From JBBSEZ01 sp038239195 (GTDB lineage Bacteria > Planctomycetota > Planctomycetia > Gemmatales > Gemmataceae): 43,583 nucleotides of DNA. This document shows, piece by piece, positions 24,722-31,731 of the stretch. The notes under the pieces were generated by a model that had not been told where the DNA came from, did not search any database, and saw nothing but the letters and a program-made list of their open reading frames with translations. Made by a program: the position numbers and the translations under genes. Position 1 is the stretch's first letter, and the number at the start of each line of letters is the position of its first letter. The stretch is taken from positions 1 to 43,583 of the forward strand of contig JBBSEZ010000020.1 of the NCBI GenBank assembly GCA_038239195.1, written 5' to 3'.

Positions 24722-25591
24722 ATGTCGCACTCCTCCGTGCTCTCTCGCTCTCGACTGATCTTGCTGTTGCTCGGCTGTCTGGCCCTGTTCTTCGTGGTCC
24801 ACTCCGTGACCGACCTGGCCCCGACGGCCCAGGCGCAAGAGCCGGCGGCCGAAGAGGCGCCTGCCGCGAAGGTCGAGAAGAAACAGCCCGGGCTCTTTGC
24901 CCACATCTTGAGCTCGGTCGGCTGGTTCTTCGGCATCGTGCTGCTGGGCGTATCAATCGCCCTGGTGGCGCTGATCGTGCTCCTCTCCATGGAGCTGCGA
25001 CTCAACGCCGCCATTCCCCCCGTCTTCGTGGAGGAGTTCACCGAGACGGTCAACAAGCGGCGCTTCAAGGAGGCCTACGAGATCGCCAAGGAAGATGGTT
25101 CCTTCGTCGGTCGGGTGCTCACCACCGGCATGAGCCGCCTCCAGTACGGCATCGAGGACGCCCGCGAGGCCGCCTACAACATGGTGGACAGCATCAAGGC
25201 CGGCAAGGAACAACTCGTCACCTACTTGGCGACCATCGGTACGCTCGGCCCGATGCTCGGGCTGGTCGGCACGGTGTGGGGCATGATTTTGAGCTTCATG
25301 CGGTTGGGCAGCAGCGACAAGGTCGATGCCCAGGGCCTCGCCGGCGACATCTCGCACGCCCTCGTCATCACCCTGCTCGGCATCGGCCTGTCGGTGCCGG
25401 CCATCTTCTGTCACGCCTTCTTCCGCAACCGCCTCATCAAGCTGGCCCACGACACCGGCAACGTCGCCGACGACCTGCTCACGCAGATGTACCACAACTC
25501 GAAGAAGGCGCCCGGGTCGTCGGGCACCGTGGACGTCTCCCCGGTCGCCGAGGGCCGCGCCGCCCCGGCCGGCGCGGTCAAGCCAAAGTAG
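24722..25591 (+). CDS. MotA/TolQ/ExbB-type proton channel protein
   Basis: 289 aa. The N-terminal hydrophobic segment (about 10-30) with a PTAQAQE stretch looks like a signal peptide, an extension absent from E. coli ExbB. An Ala/Glu/Lys-rich periplasmic stretch follows, then three ExbB helices: GWFFGIVLLGVSIALVALIVLL (about 67-90), LVTYLATIGTLGPMLGLVGTVWGMILSF (about 160-190) and ISHALVITLLGIGLSVPAIF (about 205-230). GPMLGLVGTVWGMI and SHALVITLLG are the conserved pore signature. It forms the pentameric stator that uses proton motive force with ExbD dimers. Three ExbD genes follow on the same strand. Confidence 0.93.
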   Translation: MSHSSVLSRSRLILLLLGCLALFFVVHSVTDLAPTAQAQEPAAEEAPAAKVEKKQPGLFAHILSSVGWFFGIVLLGVSIALVALIVLLSMELRLNAAIPPVFVEEFTETVNKRRFKEAYEIAKEDGSFVGRVLTTGMSRLQYGIEDAREAAYNMVDSIKAGKEQLVTYLATIGTLGPMLGLVGTVWGMILSFMRLGSSDKVDAQGLAGDISHALVITLLGIGLSVPAIFCHAFFRNRLIKLAHDTGNVADDLLTQMYHNSKKAPGSSGTVDVSPVAEGRAAPAGAVKPK

Positions 25592-25610
25592 TGCTTAGGG
25601 CTTAGTCCGT

Positions 25611-25659
25611 AGTGCTTAGCAAAGACAGCACGCAGCGCGGGCCCTCTTTGCTAAGCACT
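25611..25659. repeat. 15-bp perfect hairpin with GTGCTTAG repeats
   Basis: AGTGCTTAGCAAAGA (25611-25625) pairs perfectly with 25645-25659 across a 19-nt loop. A further direct copy of GTGCTTAG stands at 25591-25598. It lies between the exbB-like and first exbD-like genes. With no T-run, it more likely tunes mRNA processing or belongs to a dispersed repeat than stops transcription. Confidence 0.75.
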
Positions 25660-25683
25660 AAGAACAAAGGACTGGAGAATACG

Positions 25684-26241
25684 ATGAGCCATGGCGGTGG
25701 GGACGACGCGGGCGCCTGTACCGAGCCCAACATGATTCCGTTGCTCGATCTGGTCTTCCAGTTGCTGATGTTCTTCATCATCTCCGTGAACTTCGTCAGC
25801 GGGCAGACCAGCGCGGACGTCAAGCTGTCGGTGTCGGAGACGGCCATGCCGCTGGAGAAGTCCGACTCGGAGAGGTTGTTCCTCAACCTCAAGGCGCTAC
25901 AGACGGCGGCCGGTCGGGACTGGCTCGACAAACTGCCGGCCAAGATGCAGCCGGACCGCTTCAAGCAGAAGGGCGCCGAGGACCGCACCAAGTACAAGGT
26001 CGCCATCCTCGTCTTTGGCCTGCCGCCCATGACCATGCTCGAGACGCGACGCTGGCTCAAGGACAACTACCAGGACGCCAAGGCAAAGCTGAAGCCCGGC
26101 GAGACCGAGGTGAGGACGGTCATTCACATCCGGCCCGACGGCGACCTCGAGTACGAGGACTACTACGACCTGCTCGACGCCATCAAGGTGGCGGGGTACA
26201 AGAAGATCAAGATGCACGCGACGATCGGAGGAGGCAGATGA
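25684..26241 (+). CDS. ExbD/TolR-type protein 1
   Basis: 185 aa from ATG 25684; GGAG lies 6 nt upstream. One membrane helix near the N-terminus carries the proton-channel Asp (about residue 22) in MIPLLDLVFQLLMFFIISV. The periplasmic domain is of ordinary ExbD size and includes KVAILVFGLPPMTM and VRTVIHIRPDGDLEYEDYYDLLDAIKVAGYKKI, the typical C-terminal fold where a residue pair is used to read position. It should dimerise inside the ExbB pentamer. It overlaps the next gene as ATGA, implying coupled translation and fixed stoichiometry. Confidence 0.93.
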   Translation: MSHGGGDDAGACTEPNMIPLLDLVFQLLMFFIISVNFVSGQTSADVKLSVSETAMPLEKSDSERLFLNLKALQTAAGRDWLDKLPAKMQPDRFKQKGAEDRTKYKVAILVFGLPPMTMLETRRWLKDNYQDAKAKLKPGETEVRTVIHIRPDGDLEYEDYYDLLDAIKVAGYKKIKMHATIGGGR

Positions 26242-26816
26242 CCAGGCGCCGTGGAGGAGAGGAAGGGAACGGGGAAGTCCCGCTGCCGATCACGCCGATG
26301 CTGGACATGGCGTTTCAGTTGCTGGCCTTCTTCATCATGACCTACAGCCCCTCCGACCTCGAAGGGCAGCTCGATCAGGGGCTCCCCGCCGAGGCGGAGA
26401 AGGCCGCGCACAAAAAAGAAGACGTCAAGATGGACGCCAAGACGGACGCCAACCCCGACCTCGAACCGCCGTCGGACCTGCGCATGGCGATCCGGGCGCT
26501 GCAGGGCGGCGACTTCAAGGGCAACATCAGCTCGATCCACGTGAACAACATCGCCGGGGCGGAGACGAACATCAAGCCGGTGCGGAGGGCTGTGGTCAAA
26601 AACGGCAAGGTGGAGGACCAGGAGGAGGCCGACCTGCTCAACGGGCTGGACGCCTACCTCAAGGAGGCCAAGAAGACCGTCAAGAACACGGAAGGCATCG
26701 AGGTGAAGGCGAGCGCCAACCTCAAGATCAAGAACGTGCTGCGCGTGCAGGACGTCTGTCGCCGGAACGGCTTCGTCAAGGTTCGCTTCACCCCCCCGGA
26801 AGGCCGGACACGCTGA
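26238..26816 (+). CDS. ExbD/TolR-type protein 2 (duplicate A)
   Basis: 192 aa. Asp about 23 sits in ITPMLDMAFQLLAFFIMTY. After the helix comes SDLEGQLDQGLP, a Lys/Asp-rich variable stretch (about 50-75), then the periplasmic domain with PSDLRMAIRALQGG and KIKNVLRVQDVCRRNGFVKV. It is a near-duplicate of the next gene: the same length, alignable without gaps, with most divergence in the variable stretch. The start overlaps the previous stop. A heterodimer with ExbD 1 or the sister copy is possible. Confidence 0.9.
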   Translation: MTRRRGGEEGNGEVPLPITPMLDMAFQLLAFFIMTYSPSDLEGQLDQGLPAEAEKAAHKKEDVKMDAKTDANPDLEPPSDLRMAIRALQGGDFKGNISSIHVNNIAGAETNIKPVRRAVVKNGKVEDQEEADLLNGLDAYLKEAKKTVKNTEGIEVKASANLKIKNVLRVQDVCRRNGFVKVRFTPPEGRTR

Positions 26817-26843
26817 CGCCCCCGCCGGGGGAGGAAGGCCGCC

Positions 26844-27422
26844 ATGACCAGGCGTCGTGGGGGAGAGGAAGGGAACGAAGAGGCCCCGCTGCCGATCACG
26901 CCGATGCTGGACGTGGCGTTTCAGTTGCTGGCCTTCTTCATCATGACCTACAGCCCCTCCGATCTCGAAGGGCAGCTCGATCAGGGGCTCCCTGGTGTGG
27001 CGGAGAAGCGGGCCCTCCAGCCAGCGGAGGTCAAGCCGGGCGCCCGGGCCGAGGAAAACCTCGACCTCGAACCGCCGTCGGACCTGCGCATGGCGATCCG
27101 GGCGCTGCAGGGCGGTGCCTTCAAGGGCAACATCAGCTCGCTCCAGGTATCCAACGTGGCCGGGTTGGAGACGAACATCAAGCCGGTGCGTAAGGCGGCG
27201 GTCAAAAGCGGCAAGGTGGAGGACCAAGAGGAGGCCGACCTGCTCAACGGGCTGGACGCCTACCTCAAGGAGGCCAGGAAGACCGTGGGCAACAAGGAAG
27301 GGATCGAGGTGAAGGCGAGCGGCAACCTCAAGATCAAGAACGTGCTGCGCGTGCAGGACGTCTGTCGCCGGAACGGCTTCACCAAGGTCCGCTTCATCCC
27401 ACCGGAAGGGCGAATGCGCTGA
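26844..27422 (+). CDS. ExbD/TolR-type protein 3 (duplicate B)
   Basis: 192 aa, closely related to the preceding gene along its whole length (MTRRRGGEEGNEEAPLPITP, membrane Asp about 23, LDQGLP, LRVQDVCRRNGFTKVRF). It starts 27 bases after duplicate A, with GGGGGAGGAAGG in the gap as ribosome site. The variable linker reads GVAEKRALQPAEVKPGARAEEN in place of the Lys/Asp-rich one, so the two copies have diverged mainly in net charge there. This is a tandem gene duplication, probably to give asymmetric ExbD dimers. Confidence 0.9.
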   Translation: MTRRRGGEEGNEEAPLPITPMLDVAFQLLAFFIMTYSPSDLEGQLDQGLPGVAEKRALQPAEVKPGARAEENLDLEPPSDLRMAIRALQGGAFKGNISSLQVSNVAGLETNIKPVRKAAVKSGKVEDQEEADLLNGLDAYLKEARKTVGNKEGIEVKASGNLKIKNVLRVQDVCRRNGFTKVRFIPPEGRMR

Positions 27423-27430
27423 GAACGCGA

Positions 27431-27464
27431 AGCCGCAAGCGGCAAACCGTGCAGGGCCGCCGAT
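27431..27464. repeat. Degraded copy of the AGCCGCAAGCGGC repeat
   Basis: This stretch matches 24341-24374 closely (AGCCGCAAGCGGC, then a near-identical loop with GCAGGGC and GCCG), but the distal arm is replaced by unrelated sequence, so the long hairpin cannot form. The short GCCGC-AA-GCGGC palindrome remains. It lies just after the third exbD-like gene and may have lost terminator strength. Confidence 0.7.
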
Positions 27465-27471
27465 TTGGCCC

Positions 27472-27500
27472 GCGACAATTCGAGCCCGTCGTGCTACATT
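27472..27500 (+). promoter_or_regulatory. Possible internal promoter
   Basis: GCGACA (27472-27477), 17 nt, TACATT (27495-27500), each matching consensus at 4 of 6, in a locally AT-rich stretch ahead of the gene at 27564. It could add transcription of the second half of the operon. Confidence 0.3.
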
Positions 27501-27563
27501 AATGGAAACTCTCGGCGCGGTTTTCGCGTCCAAAGGATAGAGAGGCCAACAAGGAAGGGGAGC

Positions 27564-29552
27564 ATGAACCGGCGCGTGCGAGAACGATGCACGATCCAGA
27601 GCGCGGGCCACGCCCTCGCCCTGGCGGTCGTCGCTGCGCTTCTCGCGGCCATCTTTGCTCCCTTCTCCCCCGCCGCCGCCCCTCCCGTGACCGGCAGCCA
27701 GCGCGTTCCCGCCAAGCAGCCTGAGCCGGAAGGCGTTCTCCAGTTCAACCCGGAAATGCGCGTTCAGGTCGCCGCCTCCACCCTCTTCCTCAACAATCAG
27801 CAAGCGATGGTGGGCGGGCCGGCCCTCGGCAAGGCCCTCCAGGCCATCGCGACGTTGCGGGCGGGCGTGGTCTTCGAGTGCTGGACGGTGCTCGACACCA
27901 ACAAGTTTCAGAAGTTCGACGTCTTGCTCACCTCGATCAGGGACGGCGGCCCCATCGAAGATCTCGAAAAGACGGCCTACTTCAACGCCCTCATCCGGGC
28001 CCACTACAACTCTCTCCAGGCCTTTGCCGGGGCGGCCGACCCCGGCTTGACGTTCGAGGAACTGTTCGCCACCCCGGCCGTCTACCGCGGCAAGGTCCTG
28101 CGCGTCGCCGGGCGGTTGCGGCGGATCGAGCGCGTGCCCGCCCCTGCCAGCGCTCAGGAACAAGGCGTCTATCACGTCTACCGAGCCTCGCTTGCCGACG
28201 TCGCTGGCGTGCATAGTTGCCGGGTCGATTTCACCACCTGGCCGGCTGGGCTGTCGCGCGACCTGCTCGGGAAAGACCTCGACCAGCGCATCTACGTCGG
28301 GCTCGATGGCTTCCTCTTCAAGAAGTTCAACTACCACGCCAACGCCCCGCTCGTCCCGAAAAAGGACGGCGACCGCGCGGCCCTGCTCTTCGTGGGGCAT
28401 TCGCTCGTCGTGCTGAAGTCGGCCCCTGCCACGCGGTTCCGCTACCAGGTGCGCTCCCAGATGGGGGCGGCGACGCTGTTCCTGAACGCCACGCAGCCCG
28501 CCGTGGGCCCGTCGGGGCTGGGCAGGGGGCTCCAACAGGTCGGCACGTTGCAGGCGGGTGAGGCGTTCGATTGCTGGAAGCTGGTCGATACCGATCGCTT
28601 CCGGCCCCTCGACAAGAAGGTGCTCGCGAGCGCCGAGATCAAGGACGGCACGGGCATCGCCATCGGGAACCTGGAGGCCGAGGGGTACGTCCACGTTCTC
28701 GTGCAGGCCCACAACACCTCGCTCAAGGCCTTCGAGGGCGCCGCCGACCGTTCGCTCTCCTACGCGCACCTGTTCAACAGCCCGGCCGCGTATCGAGGCC
28801 AGGTGGCGCGAGCCCAGGGCAGGCTCCGTCGGATCAACCGCTTCGAGCCGCCGCCCGAGGCGCTGGCCCAGGGCATTCACGACCTCTATGAGGCGTGGAT
28901 CATCAACGACGATTACGGGGCCAACCCCTACTGCGTCGTGTTCACCAACTGGCCCGTCGGCCTTCCGCGCGAGCTGCTGGGCAAATCGACCATCGACCAC
29001 AAGGTCTTCGTGACCTTCGACGGCTACTTCTTCAAGAAGTTCCGCTACAAGGCCGTCGATAGCAAGGAAAAAACCCGCCGCGAGGCGCCGATGCTGATCG
29101 GCAACTCGCTGCTCGTGGGTGGGGTCATTCCTCCCGCCCGCGCGAAGGAAACGCCGTGGCTGGCGCAGTTCCTCTACGTGTTCATGGGGTTGCTCGGTGG
29201 GGTGGTGGTCTTCGTGGCCGCGCTTGCCTTGTGGCTCCGCCGCAACGACCGCCGCACGCAGCGGCGCATCCAGGCGACGCGCAACACCGAGTTCGTGCTG
29301 CCGACGCCCGACGCGCTGCCCGTCGCGCCCCCCGTGGGCCACGACGTGCTGCGCCTTGCCACCTCCCCCGGCAACAACGGGGGGCCACGCACACAAACTG
29401 CCGAGGCGTCTGCCGCCACGCGCTGGGGCGATCGGGCCGGCGAACGAGGCGCTTCGAGCGCCTCGGGAGGGGCCGCGACGGGCGAAACGGGCCCGGGAAA
29501 CAAGGGAGGGTCGGGGCCTGGCCCCGATCCAGGTGAGGACGCCGGGGCGTAG
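27564..29552 (+). CDS. Two-repeat membrane-anchored protein of unknown function
   Basis: 662 aa from ATG 27564 with AAGGAAGGGG just upstream. The N-terminal hydrophobic segment (ALALAVVAALLAAIFAPF, about 16-33) is a signal or anchor. Two homologous modules follow, about 68-290 and 293-520. ECWTVLDTNKF pairs with DCWKLVDTDRF, AVYRGKVLRVAGRLRRIERV with AAYRGQVARAQGRLRRINRF, and LDGFLFKKFNYHA with FDGYFFKKFRYKA. The YRGKV..GRLRRI stretch is OB-fold-like. A second membrane helix lies at about 532-558 (FLYVFMGLLGGVVVFVAALA), then a basic, disordered cytoplasmic tail. I do not know its function. Its position between exbD and toroid genes suggests a component of the same envelope machine. Confidence 0.85.
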   Translation: MNRRVRERCTIQSAGHALALAVVAALLAAIFAPFSPAAAPPVTGSQRVPAKQPEPEGVLQFNPEMRVQVAASTLFLNNQQAMVGGPALGKALQAIATLRAGVVFECWTVLDTNKFQKFDVLLTSIRDGGPIEDLEKTAYFNALIRAHYNSLQAFAGAADPGLTFEELFATPAVYRGKVLRVAGRLRRIERVPAPASAQEQGVYHVYRASLADVAGVHSCRVDFTTWPAGLSRDLLGKDLDQRIYVGLDGFLFKKFNYHANAPLVPKKDGDRAALLFVGHSLVVLKSAPATRFRYQVRSQMGAATLFLNATQPAVGPSGLGRGLQQVGTLQAGEAFDCWKLVDTDRFRPLDKKVLASAEIKDGTGIAIGNLEAEGYVHVLVQAHNTSLKAFEGAADRSLSYAHLFNSPAAYRGQVARAQGRLRRINRFEPPPEALAQGIHDLYEAWIINDDYGANPYCVVFTNWPVGLPRELLGKSTIDHKVFVTFDGYFFKKFRYKAVDSKEKTRREAPMLIGNSLLVGGVIPPARAKETPWLAQFLYVFMGLLGGVVVFVAALALWLRRNDRRTQRRIQATRNTEFVLPTPDALPVAPPVGHDVLRLATSPGNNGGPRTQTAEASAATRWGDRAGERGASSASGGAATGETGPGNKGGSGPGPDPGEDAGA

Positions 29553-29698
29553 CCGCGCCCGCGAGGGAGGGGAGAACTTCCCCTGCTTCGCGGGCGCGGC
29601 GAAAGCCTCCTGCGATCTGTTTGGCCGCCCGGCTCGCCTTCCGGCGGCAAACGTCCTTGCGTTCCTGAACTTTCCTTTCCCTTTCGAGGGCTAGAACA

Positions 29699-31348
29699 AT
29701 GTCCACTGTGCAGGACAACGGCCGCCGCATGATCGTGGTGGCCCCCCCTGTCCCCGACACCGGCGTGAGCCTCGCCAAGATCATCCCGGTGTGGATCTCG
29801 AGTGCGGTCATCAACGTCTGCCTCGTGGTCGTCGCGTTCTTCGTGTTCTCCTTCCTCGGCACCCTGAACGCCGAGCAGACGCCGGAACTCGATCAGGGCC
29901 CGCCGTCCACCGAGGTGACCGAAGAGACCCCGCCCGACAAGGACCTGACCAACACCGACCTCGGCCTCGACGACAAGGTCGAGCTCAACTACTTCGTCGA
30001 TCGCATCGAAGAAGTGAGCGTGGCCGGCAAGGTCGATCCCAGCGCGCCCATCGGCATGGAAGGCGCGCCCGACGCGGCGCCCGTGAACGTGCCCCCGCCC
30101 CCCGGCTCGGGCGGTGGGGGTGGCGCGGGCATCCGCGACATCAACGAAGCGGGCTCCGGCGGCATGAATGGCATCCAGGGCGGATTGGGCGGCAGGTACA
30201 CCGGGACTGGCTTCGCCGGCCGGAGCGGCTCGACGCGCAAGAAGATGCTGGCCGAGGGCGGCGGCAACGACATTTCCGAGAAGGCCGTCGCCGACGGGCT
30301 GGAGTGGCTGGCGCTGCACCAGGCCAACGACGGGCACTGGGGCCTCAACGACTTCAACCGCCACGCGCGGACGGCGCCGTTCCCGGCGGGCAAGATCGTG
30401 GGCGACAACTCGACGCCCGGCACTAGCCGGCGCAACGACACGGCGGGCACCGCCTTCGGGCTGCTGCCGTTCCTGGCCGCCGGCATCACCCACAAGTCGG
30501 GGGACAAGGAGCGCCAGAAGGACTACAGCAAGACGGTCAACGCCGGCATTCGCTTCCTGATCAGCCGACAGGCCCGGTCGGGCGATCGGGCGGGCGACTA
30601 CGGCGGGGACATGTACTCGCACGGCCTGGCGACCATCGCCATGTGCGAGGCGTACGGCCTGACCTCCGACCCGCTGTTGAAGGCGTCCGCCCAGGCGGCC
30701 ATCAACTTCACCGTGCGCGCCCAGGACACGGGCGGCGGCTGGCGCTACGCCCCGCGGCAGGCGGGCGACACGTCGGTGACCGGCTGGCACCTGATGGCGC
30801 TGAAGAGCGGTCAGATGTCGGGCCTGACGGTCCCGCGCGCGGCCCTGCGTCGGTGCGAGAAGTTCCTCGACTCGGCCGAGACGAGCAAGAATAGCGGCGG
30901 GTATGGATACACGCCCGGCGGCGGGGAGACGATCACGATGACGGCGGTCGGCCTGCTGGGCCGCCAGTACCTCGGCGCCAACCCGCGCAACCCCGGCCTG
31001 GTGAACGGCCTGAAGAAGCTGAAGCTGACGCCGCCCGGGCGGACCAGCATCTACTACGACTACTACGCCACCCAGGTCATGCACCACATGGGCGGCGAGT
31101 ACTGGCAGTTCTGGAACCTCGGCCCGGCGGGCACCGGCGCCGGCGGCATCCGCGATACGCTCATCTCGACCCAGCACAAGGGCAGCGGTCGCGATAACGG
31201 CAACAAGGGCACCTGGGCCGGCTCCGACCACGTCGGCGGCCGCCTCGGCGCGACTTCGCTGTCGCTGTTGACCCTCGAGGTCTACTACCGTCATCTGCCG
31301 CTCTACCGGCGCGACATGGGGGTCATCAAGCCGGACGCCGCCAAGTAA
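29699..31348 (+). CDS. Single-pass membrane protein with squalene-cyclase-like toroid domain
   Basis: 549 aa; GAGGG lies about 9 nt before ATG. A short cytoplasmic N-terminus, one membrane helix (about 30-55, VINVCLVVVAFFVFSFLG), an acidic Pro-rich stretch (ELDQGPPSTEVTEETPPDKD), a Gly/Pro linker to about 190, then an alpha/alpha toroid of prenyltransferase/squalene-oxidase repeats: ADGLEWLALHQANDGHWG, AGIRFLISRQARSGD, INFTVRAQDTGGGWRYAP and YYYATQVMHHMGGEYWQFW. The DxDD motif of true squalene-hopene cyclases is not seen, so catalysis is doubtful. The layout recalls TonB/TolA. It closes the ExbB/ExbD gene run and is followed by a strong terminator. Confidence 0.9.
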   Translation: MSTVQDNGRRMIVVAPPVPDTGVSLAKIIPVWISSAVINVCLVVVAFFVFSFLGTLNAEQTPELDQGPPSTEVTEETPPDKDLTNTDLGLDDKVELNYFVDRIEEVSVAGKVDPSAPIGMEGAPDAAPVNVPPPPGSGGGGGAGIRDINEAGSGGMNGIQGGLGGRYTGTGFAGRSGSTRKKMLAEGGGNDISEKAVADGLEWLALHQANDGHWGLNDFNRHARTAPFPAGKIVGDNSTPGTSRRNDTAGTAFGLLPFLAAGITHKSGDKERQKDYSKTVNAGIRFLISRQARSGDRAGDYGGDMYSHGLATIAMCEAYGLTSDPLLKASAQAAINFTVRAQDTGGGWRYAPRQAGDTSVTGWHLMALKSGQMSGLTVPRAALRRCEKFLDSAETSKNSGGYGYTPGGGETITMTAVGLLGRQYLGANPRNPGLVNGLKKLKLTPPGRTSIYYDYYATQVMHHMGGEYWQFWNLGPAGTGAGGIRDTLISTQHKGSGRDNGNKGTWAGSDHVGGRLGATSLSLLTLEVYYRHLPLYRRDMGVIKPDAAK

Positions 31349-31394
31349 ACGAGGTCGGGCCGCCGCGACGGCCGCCCCAACGCGCAGACGCCCT

Positions 31395-31437
31395 GGCCCG
31401 CCGGAGGAAGCTCCTCCGGCGGGCCTTGCTCTTTTTT
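31395..31437 (+). terminator. Intrinsic terminator after the toroid gene
   Basis: GGCCCGCCGGAGGA (31395-31408) pairs perfectly with 31412-31425 across a 3-nt loop and is followed by TTGCTCTTTTTT. This is the strongest classical terminator in the window and marks the end of the ExbB-to-toroid transcription unit. Confidence 0.93.
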
Positions 31438-31731
31438 GCCCTCGCGTTCTGCCTTCCCGGCGCCGGTGCTGCTTGGCGCCTCTCGACGGCAATGCAGCCC
31501 GCCGCTCCGCGGCGGGGGCACCGCGACTCCGTCGCGGGCTACCTTGCCTCCTCCAGCAAGGCTTGCTCTTTTGCCCTCCCTTCTTCCCTTCCCGGCGCCG
31601 TTGGTGCTTGGCGCTCTTACCGCACAATCGGATTCATCCGCCTTTCGCGCCGAGCCGATAACAAAGGAATAGAGGGCCGGACAGAACGTCTCGGCCGGAG
31701 GAAGCTCCACCGAACAGGGAGGCGTTTGGCC
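31426..31731 (+). repeat. Repeat- and hairpin-rich spacer with a direct duplication
   Basis: No gene is visible. A stretch of about 55 bases beginning TTGCTCTTTTTTGCCC at 31426 recurs imperfectly at 31563-31616 (TTGCTCTTTTGCCC ... TTCCCGGCGCCG ... GTGCTTGGCGC), spaced 137 bases. Between the copies lie three small hairpins: CCCGCCGC/GCGGCGGG (31498-31516), CCGCGAC/GTCGCGG (31521-31537) and CCTTGC/GCAAGG (31542-31561), the first two with TCC loops. The leader and AGGGAGG ribosome site of the next gene end the stretch. Confidence 0.75.

Noticed and set aside
26163..29396. Very long minus-strand frame opposite the exbD genes
   Set aside because: It lies antisense to three recognisable ExbD proteins and a two-repeat membrane protein; duplicated stretches in it only mirror the exbD duplication.
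29699..31348. Annotation as squalene-hopene cyclase
   Set aside because: Fold repeats are present but no DxDD motif is seen, and the TM-linker design does not match a hopanoid cyclase.
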